Source: Haemophilus paraphrohaemolyticus (lineage in GTDB: Bacteria; Pseudomonadota; Gammaproteobacteria; Enterobacterales; Pasteurellaceae). From it: DNA of 64,000 nt. The stretch is taken from positions 190,097 to 254,096 of the forward strand of contig NZ_MUXX01000012.1 of the NCBI RefSeq assembly GCF_002015045.1. Reading direction: 5' to 3'. The position numbers and the translations under genes are program-made. This document shows positions 1 through 9,239 of this stretch, piece by piece (position 1 is the stretch's first letter; every line of letters begins with the position of its first letter). A model generated the notes under the pieces. It was not told the origin of the DNA, searched no databases, and worked only from the letters and a program-made list of their open reading frames with translations.

Positions 1-20
1 GGGCTAAAGCCCTCCCTACA
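1..20 (-). repeat. REP-like hairpin fragment at window edge
   Basis: Read on the minus strand this is TGTAGGG followed by a small palindrome (GGGCT-tt-AGCCC). The same head sequence followed by a different hairpin occurs near 7901 and 11547, so I treat it as a member of one short dispersed repeat family. It is cut by the window edge and lies immediately before recQ, which leaves recQ without an obvious ribosome binding site. Confidence 0.45.
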
Positions 21-24
21 TTCA

Positions 25-1830
25 ATGCAACCATATTCCACCCCACAAACCGTACTACAAAACGTATTTGGTTATCAGCAATTTCGTCAAGGTCAGCAAG
101 AGGTGATTGAATCCACGCTTGCGGGCAAGGACACGTTTGTTATTATGACCACTGGCGGTGGAAAATCGTTATGCTATCAAGTGCCAGCCCTCTGTTTAGA
201 AGGGATTACCCTTGTGATTTCGCCGCTGATTTCATTGATGAAAGATCAAGTTGATCAGCTTCTTACAAACGGCATTGAAGCCGCTTATCTCAACTCAACC
301 CAAACGCTTGAAGAACAGCGAGCCGTTGAGCAAAAAGCCTTAAATGGGCAGCTTAAATTGCTCTATCTTTCGCCCGAAAAAGTGATGACCCAAGGTTTCT
401 ATCACTTTATTTCTCATTGCAAAATCAGCTTTATTGCGGTTGACGAAGCCCACTGTGTTTCACAATGGGGGCACGATTTCCGTCCTGAATACACTCTTTT
501 GGGCAATTTGCGAAATACTTTTCCAAATATACCGCTTATGGCACTCACCGCCACGGCAGACCCAACCACGCGTGCGGATATTTTGCACCATCTTCGCTTA
601 AACGACCCGCACACTTATTTGGGTAGTTTTGACCGTCCGAACATTCGCTACACCGTGCAAGAAAAATTCAAGCCAATGGAACAGTTAGCAAAATTTATCG
701 CAGGGCAAAAAGGCAAGAGTGGGATTGTCTATTGTAACAGCCGCAAAAAAGTGGAAGAGATTACCGAGAAACTGAGTGCCAGAAACATTTCCGTGATGGG
801 CTACCACGCGGGTATGAGCGTGCAACAGCGGGAAACGGTACAGAATGCCTTTCAACGCGACAACATTCAAGTGGTGGTAGCGACCATTGCTTTTGGAATG
901 GGGATTAACAAATCCAATGTCCGTTTCGTGGTGCATTTTGACTTGCCGAGAAGTATTGAATCTTACTATCAAGAAACGGGGCGTGCTGGACGTGATGATT
1001 TGCCTTCACAAGCGGTAATGTTTTACGACCCAGCAGATTATGCGTGGCTGCAAAAAATGCTGTTGGAAGAACCCGAAAGCGAGCAACGCGATATTAAACA
1101 ACACAAATTACAAGCCATTGGTGCATTTGCTGAATCACAAATTTGCCGTCGCTTGGTTCTGCTCAACTATTTTGGCGAATCTCGTCAAGAACCGTGCAAA
1201 AACTGCGATATTTGCCTCGATCCACCGCGTAAATATGATGGGCTAGTTGATGCACAAAAAGTGATGTCGGTGATTTATCGCACAGGGCAAGCATTCGGAA
1301 TGCACTACATTATTTCTGTGCTACGTGGCTTAAATCATCAAAAAATCCGCCAATATGGACACGACCAACTGAGCGTTTATGGGATCGGAAAAAGCCAAAG
1401 CCAAGATTATTGGGTAAGTGTGATTCGTCAGCTGATTCATTTAGGCTTAATTAAGCAAAACATTGTGAATAATTCAGCCTTGCAACTTACCGAAGAGGCA
1501 CGCCCTGTATTACGTTCAGAAGTGAAGTTGGAATTGGCAACGCCTCGTTTAACTTTCTCAGCTTCTGCATATAGCCAGAAACAAGCTACTGCCCGCTACG
1601 ACAAAGATTTATTTGCTCGCTTACGTTTCTTACGCAAACAGATTGCCGACAAAGAGAATATTCCGCCTTACGTAGTGTTCAACGATGCGACTCTCGAAGA
1701 AATGGCACAATTCACACCAACTACAAAAGCGGAGATGTTAGACATTAACGGCGTGGGTGAACGAAAATTAGAACGTTTTGGCGATGCTTTTATGAACTTA
1801 ATTCAGTCGCATTTGGCGGCTAGGCAGTAA
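25..1830 (+). CDS. recQ: ATP-dependent DNA helicase RecQ
   Basis: RecQ is a 3'-5' DNA helicase of recombination and stalled-fork repair (RecF pathway). The 601-residue length is normal for the family. Visible order: helicase core with Walker A TTGGGKS (residues 42-48) and DEAH box (140-143), the RecQ signature around [11 protein letters not shown], helicase C domain with the GRAGRDD motif, a zinc-binding cysteine cluster (C..C..C, about 370-395), winged helix, and a C-terminal HRDC domain beginning near residue 525. The ATG at 25 gives the expected N terminus, but no clear Shine-Dalgarno is seen because a repeat fragment lies just upstream. An exact uptake signal sits inside the gene at 1008-1016. 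The gene is followed by two uptake-signal arms in inverted orientation (1828-1835 and 1899-1906). Confidence 0.97.
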   Translation: MQPYSTPQTVLQNVFGYQQFRQGQQEVIESTLAGKDTFVIMTTGGGKSLCYQVPALCLEGITLVISPLISLMKDQVDQLLTNGIEAAYLNSTQTLEEQRAVEQKALNGQLKLLYLSPEKVMTQGFYHFISHCKISFIAVDEAHCVSQWGHDFRPEYTLLGNLRNTFPNIPLMALTATADPTTRADILHHLRLNDPHTYLGSFDRPNIRYTVQEKFKPMEQLAKFIAGQKGKSGIVYCNSRKKVEEITEKLSARNISVMGYHAGMSVQQRETVQNAFQRDNIQVVVATIAFGMGINKSNVRFVVHFDLPRSIESYYQETGRAGRDDLPSQAVMFYDPADYAWLQKMLLEEPESEQRDIKQHKLQAIGAFAESQICRRLVLLNYFGESRQEPCKNCDICLDPPRKYDGLVDAQKVMSVIYRTGQAFGMHYIISVLRGLNHQKIRQYGHDQLSVYGIGKSQSQDYWVSVIRQLIHLGLIKQNIVNNSALQLTEEARPVLRSEVKLELATPRLTFSASAYSQKQATARYDKDLFARLRFLRKQIADKENIPPYVVFNDATLEEMAQFTPTTKAEMLDINGVGERKLERFGDAFMNLIQSHLAARQ

Positions 1831-1929
1831 GCGGTGAAATTTTGTTACTAATTTGTGAAAAAGCGAAAGACTTTCTGGTAAATTTATTGCAAAATCTTAC
1901 CGCTTATTTTATTAAAGAAGGAAGTGAAA

Positions 1930-3015
1930 ATGACTAAAAAATTACCATTACATGCTGACACTGTTGGCTCTTATTTACGTTCTGATTCTTGGAAACAAGC
2001 TCACGCTGATTACAAGGCAGGCAAAATCTCGCTTGAAGCACGCGATGCAATTGTAGAACAAGAAGTGCGTAAATTAGTGGCAGCTCAACTTGAAGCAGGT
2101 ATTCAAGTAGTTACCGATGGCGAATATCACCGTTCTTGGTGGCACATTGATTTCTTAGAAAACTTAAATGGTATTGAAGGTTATGTGCCAGAAAAAGCCT
2201 ATGCATTCAAAGGTGTGGAAGTCCGCCCTTACAATACTCGCTGCTGTGGCAAAGTTTCTTGGAATCCAAATCACCCATTTATTGAGCATTTCAAAAAATT
2301 TAACGCAATCGTTGATGGTCGTGCGGTCGCAAAATTTACCATCCCAAGCCCTAACCAATTAATGTACCCAGTGCAATGGGATCACGGTGTGTATGCAACT
2401 CGCGAAGAATTTGCCAAAGATGTACAACAAGCTTATAAAGAAGCCATCAAAGCATTCTACGAAGCAGGTTGTCGCTACTTACAAATTGATGATGTGTATT
2501 GGGGCTCACTCTGTAACAATCACGCACAACCAACTTTTGAAGCTGATAAAGCCCAAGCAGTTGCGAACGTGCAAGCGATTCTTGCAGACAAACCTGCTGA
2601 TATGATTATTACTACTCACGTTTGCCGTGGTAACTACAAATCGTCTTACTTATTAACGGGTGCCTATGATCCAGTGGCAGATAGCTTATTTGGTCAAACT
2701 AGCTACGATGGTTATTTCTTAGAGTATGATGATGAACGTTCAGGCGGTTTTGAGCCGTTAAAACATTTTGCGAACAACAAAGGTCGCGTGGTGTTAGGTT
2801 TAATCAGTTCAAAATTCCCAGAGTTGGAAGATAAAGAAGCCATCAAAGCACGTATTCAAGAGGCGGCAAAATATGTGCCACTTGAGCAACTTTGTTTAAG
2901 CCCGCAATGTGGTTTCGCTTCAACCGAAGAAGGTAACGTGATGACTGAAGCTCAACAATGGGCAAAAGTTCGCCACGTTGAAGAGATTGCCAAAGAAGTT
3001 TGGGTCGAAGATTAA
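1930..3015 (+). CDS. MetE-like cobalamin-independent methionine synthase (C-terminal domain only)
   Basis: This 361-residue protein resembles only the catalytic C-terminal half of MetE, as in the stand-alone YxjG/YxjH-type proteins. It carries the zinc ligands expected for homocysteine activation: H230 and C232 (in THVCRGN) and C327 (in SPQCGF). It also has the HADTVGSYLR N terminus typical of the short family. Likely role: methyl transfer to homocysteine to make methionine. Whether the donor is a methyl folate or another compound cannot be told, since the folate-binding N-terminal barrel of full MetE is absent. I chose ATG 1930 over the in-frame GTG 1924 because the AAGGA-type ribosome binding site at about 1917-1922 is well spaced only for the ATG. 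It is monocistronic, ending at a strong terminator. Confidence 0.8.
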   Translation: MTKKLPLHADTVGSYLRSDSWKQAHADYKAGKISLEARDAIVEQEVRKLVAAQLEAGIQVVTDGEYHRSWWHIDFLENLNGIEGYVPEKAYAFKGVEVRPYNTRCCGKVSWNPNHPFIEHFKKFNAIVDGRAVAKFTIPSPNQLMYPVQWDHGVYATREEFAKDVQQAYKEAIKAFYEAGCRYLQIDDVYWGSLCNNHAQPTFEADKAQAVANVQAILADKPADMIITTHVCRGNYKSSYLLTGAYDPVADSLFGQTSYDGYFLEYDDERSGGFEPLKHFANNKGRVVLGLISSKFPELEDKEAIKARIQEAAKYVPLEQLCLSPQCGFASTEEGNVMTEAQQWAKVRHVEEIAKEVWVED

Positions 3016-3036
3016 TTTTCCCATTTCATAGAAAAA

Positions 3037-3070
3037 ATAACCGCTTATAGAGTATTCTATAAGCGGTTAT
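3037..3070 (+). terminator. Intrinsic terminator built from paired uptake signals
   Basis: A perfect 15-bp stem (3037-3051 with 3056-3070, loop GTAT) contains ACCGCTTA and TAAGCGGT and is followed by a T-rich tract. It ends the methyltransferase transcript. The arms are an inverted pair of the core uptake-signal sequence. Confidence 0.85.
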
Positions 3071-3110
3071 TTTTATTTGTTCTATATGTCTCTTCTTTTC
3101 AAAAATTGAG

Positions 3111-3140
3111 AAAGGCTAACAGCTCTCACTGTTAGCCTTT
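3111..3140 (-). terminator. Intrinsic terminator of dps
   Basis: A perfect 12-bp stem (3111-3122 with 3129-3140) with loop CTCTCA. Read on the minus strand it lies about 20 bases beyond the dps stop codon and is followed by CTCAATTTTTG. Confidence 0.75.
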
Positions 3141-3160
3141 GATTTATTTAATGATTAAAA

Positions 3161-3643
3161 TTAAGCGTGGCAAGTTTGGCAAGCTGCTTGGAACATCCAC
3201 ACTAATTTTTCTTGCTCTTTGATGTAGTCACTCATTTGAGAATTTGTGCCTTCATCACCTGCTTCGCCTGCAAGTTCAAGAATTTCACGTTGTTGTTCAA
3301 GTAACACTTTTAAGCCTGCTAAAGTGCCAGATAAGCACGCTTGAGCACTGTTTACCGCAATGTCTTCTTGAATACGTGACACTTTTAAGTATTGGCTATA
3401 TGCGTTATTTGGTGTGTAACCTAAAGTTAAGATACGCTCTGCGACTTCATCCACTTTCGTGATTAAATCTGTATAAATTTCTTCAAATTTAGCGTGTAAT
3501 TCAAAGAAATTCACACCTTTGATATTCCAGTGATAACCACGCACGTTAGTATAGAACACTTGATAGCTTGCTAATAAATCATTTAATTTTGAAGCTAATT
3601 CTGCTGATGCAACTTTATCTAAACCGATTGATGTTTTTGACAT
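3161..3643 (-). CDS. dps: Dps-family ferritin-like DNA-protection protein
   Basis: Dps dodecamers oxidise and store iron with hydrogen peroxide and shield DNA in stress. The 160-residue length is typical. The inter-subunit ferroxidase pattern is visible: H38 in GYHWN, H50 in ELH, then D65 and E69 in the VDEVAER segment. The C terminus ends CQTCHA, two cysteines and a histidine, which is not a usual Dps tail and could be redox-active or metal-binding (inference only). The N terminus is short, so DNA binding through a lysine-rich tail is not assured. The upstream region holds an OxyR-like element and a sigma70-like promoter, fitting peroxide induction. It is divergent from cdd. Confidence 0.93.
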   Translation of the reverse strand: MSKTSIGLDKVASAELASKLNDLLASYQVFYTNVRGYHWNIKGVNFFELHAKFEEIYTDLITKVDEVAERILTLGYTPNNAYSQYLKVSRIQEDIAVNSAQACLSGTLAGLKVLLEQQREILELAGEAGDEGTNSQMSDYIKEQEKLVWMFQAACQTCHA

Positions 3644-3722
3644 AATTTGTTCCCTCTTTATGTAATGTTAAAAAATAAATCAAGGAGCCTTTGCTCTTTG
3701 TGCTGATAAGTATATGCCTTTC

Positions 3723-3751
3723 ATTTAACAGATACAAATTACTTCACTCAA
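3723..3751 (-). promoter_or_regulatory. Predicted dps promoter
   Basis: On the minus strand, TTGAGT (3751-3746) and TTAAAT (3728-3723) are separated by 17 bases. It lies directly downstream of the OxyR-like site and about 80 bases before the dps start codon. Confidence 0.5.
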
Positions 3752-3759
3752 TAAAATAT

Positions 3760-3797
3760 ATAGATAACACCTATCTGTTAATTACTTGTTAAAGTTT
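3760..3797. promoter_or_regulatory. OxyR-like binding site before dps
   Basis: ATAGATAACACCTAT (3760-3774) matches the published OxyR half-element ATAGnTnnnAnCTAT at every fixed position. A second, weak element (about half the fixed positions) follows after 7 bases, the canonical spacing. The site sits next to the predicted dps -35 box, where OxyR activators bind. No oxyR gene is in this window. Confidence 0.5.
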
Positions 3798-3822
3798 ATG
3801 TCTATCAAACTTGTTCTTTAAA

Positions 3823-3838
3823 TGTGATCGGGTTCACA
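3823..3838. promoter_or_regulatory. CRP-type palindrome before cdd
   Basis: TGTGA-N6-TCACA is perfect in both half-sites and lies about 118 bases upstream of the cdd ATG. In enterobacteria cdd is activated by cAMP-CRP, so this is probably the cdd activator site. The 305-base gap 3644-3948 therefore holds dps and cdd control elements and no further gene. Confidence 0.7.
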
Positions 3839-3948
3839 GATTTCAAGATTGCTTGAGCGTAAAAAAGCGAACTTCTCGCAATAAAAACAAATTTCTGCTT
3901 TAATAACAATCGGTTAGATTTTAAATATTTTTACATTAGGAGAGATTT

Positions 3949-4827
3949 ATGCAAAATGCTATTGTGCAAACGTTATCGGAAAATAGACCGCTGGATCAGG
4001 CTCTTCTTCACATGTTAAGCCATCAAAATTGGGAGGGGTTCCTTTCTCATCAACAAGTTCAGCAATTATGCCAGCAATTTAAGCTAGCCCCTTTAGCTCT
4101 GTCAATGCAACTTTTACCTGTTGCTGCTTGTTATAGCCATACCGACATTTCACATTTTCATGTTGGGGCGATTGCCATTGGCGAGCATGGCGATTTTTAT
4201 TTTGGTGCGAACCAAGAATTTTCGAATGTAGAAATTCAGCAGACCATTCATGCTGAACAAAGTGCGATTAGTCATGCTTGGCTTCGAGGAGAAAAACGGA
4301 TCACTGATATGGTTGTCAATTACACACCTTGTGGTCATTGTCGTCAATTTATGAATGAACTCTACCAAGCTGAAAAGATTTCCATTCACCTACCATATAG
4401 CCAACATAACCCACTGCATCGTTATTTGCCTGATGCTTTTGGACCAAAAGATTTAGATATTCATACGTTATTACTTAATCAAGAAAATCACCAACTTGAT
4501 GAAAATCATCCTGACAATCTGGTTCAACAAGCTATCGGAGCAGCAAATCAAGCACACTGCCCTTATTCAAATAGCCCACATGGTGTTGCCATTTTGTTTA
4601 GAAATGGGACGATAATAACAGGGCGTTATGCAGAAAATGCTGCATTTAATCCGAGCCTTCCTGCCCTGCAAACAGCGCTAAATTATGCTTATCTTAATAA
4701 CTTAGATTTAGCTGAAATTGAACGCATTGTATTGGCGGAAAAATCAATAAAACTCAGTTATAAGGGAATGTCAGAACAATTATTGACAACGATTTCAGAA
4801 GTAAAATTAGAATATATCCCACTTTAG
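3949..4827 (+). CDS. cdd: Cytidine deaminase, dimeric type
   Basis: Converts cytidine and deoxycytidine to uridine and deoxyuridine in pyrimidine salvage. The 292-residue length matches the two-domain E. coli type rather than the ~130-residue tetrameric type. The zinc site is visible: H101-A-E103 (HAEQ, with E103 the proton shuttle) and C128, C131 in PCGHC. The C-terminal half is the catalytically empty pseudo-domain containing [11 protein letters not shown]. The ATG at 3949 has a good AGGAGAG ribosome binding site. It is monocistronic, preceded by a CRP-like site. Confidence 0.96.
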   Translation: MQNAIVQTLSENRPLDQALLHMLSHQNWEGFLSHQQVQQLCQQFKLAPLALSMQLLPVAACYSHTDISHFHVGAIAIGEHGDFYFGANQEFSNVEIQQTIHAEQSAISHAWLRGEKRITDMVVNYTPCGHCRQFMNELYQAEKISIHLPYSQHNPLHRYLPDAFGPKDLDIHTLLLNQENHQLDENHPDNLVQQAIGAANQAHCPYSNSPHGVAILFRNGTIITGRYAENAAFNPSLPALQTALNYAYLNNLDLAEIERIVLAEKSIKLSYKGMSEQLLTTISEVKLEYIPL

Positions 4828-4934
4828 TTAATATTCTTTTTAGTTATATGAAATGATTTTTAACCACTACACTTTTATCTAAAATGGCGTATGCTTACCC
4901 CAACTTTAACCTAATTCAAAATAAGGAATTTCCC

Positions 4935-5885
4935 ATGACAATTTATGCAGACAACTCATACACCATTGGTAACACACCACTTGTTCGTTTAAAGCATTTC
5001 GGCAATAACGGCAATTTGGTAGTAAAAGTAGAATCACGTAACCCGAGCTTTAGCGTGAAATGCCGTATTGGGGCGAATATGGTATGGCAAGCGGAGAAAG
5101 ATGGCATCTTAACCAAAGGCAAAGAAATCGTAGATGCAACCAGTGGTAACACAGGAATTGCACTTGCTTATGTGGCAGCTGCGCGCGGTTATAAAATTAC
5201 TTTAACCATGCCTGAAACCATGAGCCTTGAGCGTAAGCGTTTATTACGTGGTTTAGGCGTAAATCTTGTATTAACCGAGGGGGCAAAAGGGATGAAAGGG
5301 GCGATTGCAAAAGCTGAAGAAATTGTGGCAAGCGATCCAAATCATTATGTAATGTTAAAACAGTTTGAAAATCCAGCGAATCCAGCGATTCACCAACAAA
5401 CGACAGGCCCTGAAATTTGGAATGCGACTGAAGGTAAAGTAGATGTTATCGTGGCGGGCGTCGGCACGGGCGGTACAATTACAGGGATTTCTCGCCATAT
5501 CAAACAAGATCAAGGTAAACAGATTATTTCTGTTGCTGTTGAGCCGAAAGAGAGTCCAGTAATTACGCAAACCTTAAATGGCGAAGAAGTGAAACCAGGT
5601 CCTCACAAAATTCAAGGTATCGGTGCAGGTTTCATTCCAAAAAATTTAGATTTAAGTTTAATTGATCGTGTAGAACAAGTTTCAAGCGATGAAGCGATTG
5701 CAACTGCACGTCGTTTAATGGCAGAAGAAGGGATTTTAGTCGGCATTTCATCAGGTGCTGCAGTGGCTGCTGCGAATCGCTTAGCACAACAACCAGAATT
5801 TGCGGATAAACTGATTGTCGCCATTTTACCATCTGCCTCAGAGCGTTACTTAAGTACAGCGTTATTTGAAGGTATTGAGGTTTAA
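4935..5885 (+). CDS. cysK: Cysteine synthase A (O-acetylserine sulfhydrylase)
   Basis: PLP enzyme that replaces the acetyl group of O-acetylserine with sulfide to make cysteine. K42 in FSVKCRIG is the expected PLP lysine. TSGNTG and GTGGT are the substrate and phosphate-binding loops, and SSGAA completes the cofactor pocket. Sequence is CysK-like rather than CysM. I chose ATG 4935, preceded by TAAGGAAT, giving 316 residues. An earlier in-frame ATG at 4884 would add 17 residues with no ribosome binding site and no family match. The C terminus ends GIEV, shorter than the E. coli enzyme. Confidence 0.94.
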   Translation: MTIYADNSYTIGNTPLVRLKHFGNNGNLVVKVESRNPSFSVKCRIGANMVWQAEKDGILTKGKEIVDATSGNTGIALAYVAAARGYKITLTMPETMSLERKRLLRGLGVNLVLTEGAKGMKGAIAKAEEIVASDPNHYVMLKQFENPANPAIHQQTTGPEIWNATEGKVDVIVAGVGTGGTITGISRHIKQDQGKQIISVAVEPKESPVITQTLNGEEVKPGPHKIQGIGAGFIPKNLDLSLIDRVEQVSSDEAIATARRLMAEEGILVGISSGAAVAAANRLAQQPEFADKLIVAILPSASERYLSTALFEGIEV

Positions 5886-5897
5886 ATTCATATTTAG

Positions 5898-5924
5898 GAG
5901 ATGCTAGTAAAGTATTGGCATCTC
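5898..5924 (+). terminator. Intrinsic terminator of cysK
   Basis: A 12-bp stem with two G-T pairs (5898-5909 with 5913-5924, loop AAG), core GAGATGC/GCATCTC, followed directly by TTTTTA. Confidence 0.75.
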
Positions 5925-6082
5925 TTTTTATATTTATAAGCGGTCTAAAACTAGAAAAAATTTGCAATTTCTTACTATTTGGAGTATTCTTCGCAAGTCA
6001 AATTTATAGCAGGATGCTATATCTCTCATAGTAATATGATGTCCAATCTTCTTTATTTTTAACTTATCAAATCAAAATTCCT

Positions 6083-7345
6083 ATGCATCTTACTCAGTTA
6101 AAAAATACCCCAGTTTCGGAGCTTGTCGAAATTGGTGAAAACCAAATGGGTTTAGAAAATTTAGCCCGTTTACGCAAGCAAGATATTGTTTTCGCTATTC
6201 TTAAACAACACGCAAAAAGTGGCGAAGATATTTTTGGTCAAGGCGTGTTAGAAATCTTACCAGATGGCTTCGGTTTCTTACGTTCAGCAGATAGTTCTTA
6301 CTTGGCTGGCCCTGACGATATTTATGTTTCGCCAAGCCAAATCCGCCGTTTTAACTTACAAACGGGGGACAAAATTGAAGGTAAAATTCGTCCGCCTAAA
6401 GAAGGTGAACGTTATTTTGCACTACTCAAAGTAGATCTTGTCAATGATGACAAGCCAGAAGTTTCTCGTAGCAAAATCCTTTTCGAAAACTTAACCCCCC
6501 TTCATGCTAACTCTCGTTTACGTATGGAACGTGGTAATGGCTCAACGGAAGATTTAACCGCTCGTATCTTAGATTTGGCTGCACCAATCGGTAAAGGTCA
6601 GCGTGCGTTGATCGTAGCGCCACCAAAAGCGGGTAAAACGGTCCTTCTGCAAAATATTGCACAAAGCATTACCCATAATTACCCAGAGTGTGAGTTAATC
6701 GTGTTATTGATTGACGAGCGCCCTGAAGAGGTAACAGAAATGCAACGTACCGTGCGTGGAGAAGTGATCGCTTCAACTTTTGATGAACCTGCAACCCGCC
6801 ACGTTCAAGTTGCGGAAATGGTAATTGAAAAAGCAAAACGCGCAGTTGAACACAAAAAAGATGTAGTGATTTTATTGGACTCTATCACGCGTCTTGCTCG
6901 TGCTTACAATACCGTGACACCTGTTTCAGGCAAAATCCTGTCAGGTGGTGTAGACGCTAACGCTTTACATCGTCCAAAACGTTTCTTCGGTGCAGCTCGT
7001 AATGTTGAAGAGGGGGGGAGCTTAACGATTATCGCAACAGCTCTTGTAGACACTGGCTCGAAAATGGACGAGGTTATTTTCGAAGAGTTTAAGGGAACAG
7101 GTAATATGGAACTGCATCTTTCTCGTAAAATTGCAGAACGTCGTATTTTCCCAGCAATTGAATTTAACCGTTCTGGTACACGTAAAGATGATCTATTAAT
7201 GAGCCCAGAAGAGCACCAAAAAACGTGGATGTTGCGTAAAGTGCTTAACCCTATGGGTGAAGTGGAAGCTATGGAATGGTTAATTGATAAACTAGGCGTT
7301 GCAAAAACTAACGAGGAGTTTTTCGAGATTATGAAGCGCTCATAA
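6083..7345 (+). CDS. rho: Transcription termination factor Rho
   Basis: Hexameric RNA-dependent ATPase that ends transcription at unstructured C-rich RNA. The 420 residues are standard length. Seen in order: N-terminal helix bundle, cold-shock-like RNA-binding domain with GFGFLR (about 63-67), Walker A APPKAGKT (179-186), Walker B ILLDSITR, and the secondary RNA-binding loops typical of Rho. Transcribed alone; the upstream 197 bases show no obvious attenuator. A hairpin terminator follows at 7369-7390. Confidence 0.98.
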   Translation: MHLTQLKNTPVSELVEIGENQMGLENLARLRKQDIVFAILKQHAKSGEDIFGQGVLEILPDGFGFLRSADSSYLAGPDDIYVSPSQIRRFNLQTGDKIEGKIRPPKEGERYFALLKVDLVNDDKPEVSRSKILFENLTPLHANSRLRMERGNGSTEDLTARILDLAAPIGKGQRALIVAPPKAGKTVLLQNIAQSITHNYPECELIVLLIDERPEEVTEMQRTVRGEVIASTFDEPATRHVQVAEMVIEKAKRAVEHKKDVVILLDSITRLARAYNTVTPVSGKILSGGVDANALHRPKRFFGAARNVEEGGSLTIIATALVDTGSKMDEVIFEEFKGTGNMELHLSRKIAERRIFPAIEFNRSGTRKDDLLMSPEEHQKTWMLRKVLNPMGEVEAMEWLIDKLGVAKTNEEFFEIMKRS

Positions 7346-7368
7346 CCTCTATCATTTAGAAAAAATTA

Positions 7369-7390
7369 AGGGCTGTGATTAAACAGCCCT
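7369..7390 (+). terminator. Intrinsic terminator of rho
   Basis: An 8-bp stem AGGGCTGT/ACAGCCCT with a 6-base loop, followed by TTCTT. It also lies just beyond the ribH stop codon on the other strand. Confidence 0.7.
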
Positions 7391-7405
7391 TTCTTATACC
7401 TAAAA

Positions 7406-7867
7406 TTAAAGTGCTCTTAACACATTTACCATCTCTACCGCACCTAAAGCACATTCAGCCCCTTTGTTGCCTGCTTTTGTGCCTGCACGCTCAATCGCTT
7501 GCTCAATGCTTTCAGTGGTTAATACGCCGAACATTACTGGCACGCCAGTTTGTAATGCCACTGCACCAATGCCTTTTGCCGCTTCGTTACAAACGTAGTC
7601 GTAGTGGGTAGTTGAACCACGAATAACTGTCCCTAAACAGATCACAGCATCATATTTACCACTTTCTGCCATTTTTTTTGCCACTAGTGGAATTTCAAAC
7701 GCACCTGGTACCCATACGGTGTCGATGTCTTCTTCTGCTGCACCGTGACGCACTAAAGCATCTACTGCACCGCTTAATAATTTGTCATTGATGAAATCGT
7801 TGAAACGAGCCGTTACGATACCGAATTTAATGCCCGTTGCCACTAGGTTACCTGTAATTTTTGCCAT
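7406..7867 (-). CDS. ribH: 6,7-dimethyl-8-ribityllumazine synthase
   Basis: Condenses 5-amino-6-ribitylaminouracil with dihydroxybutanone phosphate, the penultimate step to riboflavin, as an icosahedral or pentameric enzyme. The 153 residues are normal. Family motifs seen: FGIVTARFN near the N terminus, GAFEIP (about 57-62), CLGTVIRG, and the catalytic H in TTHYDYV. It is the last gene of the reverse rib cluster but is separated from ribBA by 146 bases that contain a REP-like hairpin, so it may have partly independent expression. Confidence 0.96.
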   Translation of the reverse strand: MAKITGNLVATGIKFGIVTARFNDFINDKLLSGAVDALVRHGAAEEDIDTVWVPGAFEIPLVAKKMAESGKYDAVICLGTVIRGSTTHYDYVCNEAAKGIGAVALQTGVPVMFGVLTTESIEQAIERAGTKAGNKGAECALGAVEMVNVLRAL

Positions 7868-7900
7868 TTAGATGTTCCTTGTTGAAATAAAAATAAACCA

Positions 7901-7932
7901 TTTGTAGGGGGTGTGGATTGGAGATCCACGCA
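7901..7932 (+). repeat. REP-like hairpin between ribBA and ribH
   Basis: TTTGTAGGGG is followed by the palindrome GTGGAT-tggag-ATCCAC (7913-7929). The head is shared with 11547 and, on the minus strand, with 1-20, but the hairpin sequence differs in each. It sits in the rib transcript between two genes and could affect message stability. Confidence 0.5.
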
Positions 7933-8013
7933 TGCTTTGCAAAACATATAGAAAATTATACCGCTTGCGAGCATGGATTTCTCAAATTCACACACCATAC
8001 ATTTTTTCTCTTA

Positions 8014-9213
8014 TTAAAAATTAAACATATGCCCCATTTTGACTTGTTTAACTTTCAAGTAATCAATATCGTTTTTGTTGGGTTCGACTATAATCGGTTC
8101 ACGGGAAATAATGTTCATTCCTTGCTCTTTTAAGCCTTCGATTTTCGCTGGATTATTGGTTAATAAACGAATGGATTTCACGCCGAGATTTTGTAGCATT
8201 TGTGCACCAATATAGTATTCTCGCTCATCCTCTTTGAAACCTAATGCCACATTTGCTTCAACCGTGTCCATCCCTTTATCTTGCAATTCGTAAGCTCGCA
8301 GTTTGTTGATTAAGCCAATGCCACGCCCTTCTTGGCGAAGATAAAGCACCACACCTCGCCCTTCTTTTTCGATTTGGGTCATGGCTGCGGCGAATTGTTG
8401 CCCGCAATCGCAGCGTTGCGAGCCAAATGCATCGCCGGTTAAACATTCCGAGTGAATGCGGGTGAGCACGTTTTTACCATCGGCAATATCGCCTTTCACT
8501 AAGGCAACGTGTTCTTTACCCGAAATAATTTCTACAAAGCTGTGTGCCATAAATTCGCCATATTTGGTTGGCATTTTTACCACAGAAACTTGTTTGACTA
8601 AACAGTCATGTTTACGGCGATACTCTTGCAGCTGGGCAATAGTAATAAATGGCATATTGTGTTTAGTGGAGAACTTTTGCAGATCAGGCATTGTCATCAT
8701 TGTGCCATCTTCAGCCATAATTTCGCAGCATAAGCCTGCGGGTTTTAAGCCTGCAAGACGAGCTAAATCGACTGTCGCTTCAGTGTGACCATTACGCACC
8801 AACACACCGCCATCTTTCGCGATCAGAGGGAACATATGCCCTGGGCGGCGGAAATCAGTCGCTTTCGCATTGTCATCCATCATTTTTAACACGGTTAATG
8901 AACGCTCAAAGGCTGAAATGCCCGTGCTTGTATCGATGTGGTCAATCGTCACCGTGAAAGCTGTTTCGTGATTGTCGGTGTTTTTGGTCACCATCGGGTG
9001 CAAGTCTAATTTGCTGGCTAATTCTTGCGAAATTGGCGTGCAAATCAAGCCCTTACCGTGTGTTGCCATAAAATTGATATTTTCAGGTGTTGCGAACTCT
9101 GCCGCACAGATAAAATCGCCTTCATTTTCGCGATCTTCATCATCTGTTACTAAAATAATTTTACCTTCAGCAATCGCTTTGAGGGCTTCTTCTACGGTTG
9201 AAAATTGGAACAT
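8014..9213 (-). CDS. ribBA: Bifunctional DHBP synthase / GTP cyclohydrolase II
   Basis: Supplies both precursors of riboflavin: dihydroxybutanone phosphate from ribulose 5-phosphate (N-terminal RibB domain) and the pyrimidine from GTP (C-terminal RibA domain). Rib[11 protein letters not shown] acidic loop (about 21-30), the [10 protein letters not shown] segment and the GHTEAT motif. RibA: zinc cysteines in [16 protein letters not shown], and RQEGRGIGL. The 399 residues match the fused form. All expected catalytic motifs are present in both halves, so neither appears degenerate. It lies 26 bases behind a hydrolase gene with an AG-rich ribosome binding site. Confidence 0.95.
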   Translation of the reverse strand: MFQFSTVEEALKAIAEGKIILVTDDEDRENEGDFICAAEFATPENINFMATHGKGLICTPISQELASKLDLHPMVTKNTDNHETAFTVTIDHIDTSTGISAFERSLTVLKMMDDNAKATDFRRPGHMFPLIAKDGGVLVRNGHTEATVDLARLAGLKPAGLCCEIMAEDGTMMTMPDLQKFSTKHNMPFITIAQLQEYRRKHDCLVKQVSVVKMPTKYGEFMAHSFVEIISGKEHVALVKGDIADGKNVLTRIHSECLTGDAFGSQRCDCGQQFAAAMTQIEKEGRGVVLYLRQEGRGIGLINKLRAYELQDKGMDTVEANVALGFKEDEREYYIGAQMLQNLGVKSIRLLTNNPAKIEGLKEQGMNIISREPIIVEPNKNDIDYLKVKQVKMGHMFNF

Positions 9214-9239
9214 AATCTTTCTCTCTTTTTAATCTAACG

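Noticed and set aside
4884..4934. Longer N terminus for cysK from ATG 4884
   Set aside because: No ribosome binding site, and the added residues do not match the family; ATG 4935 has both.
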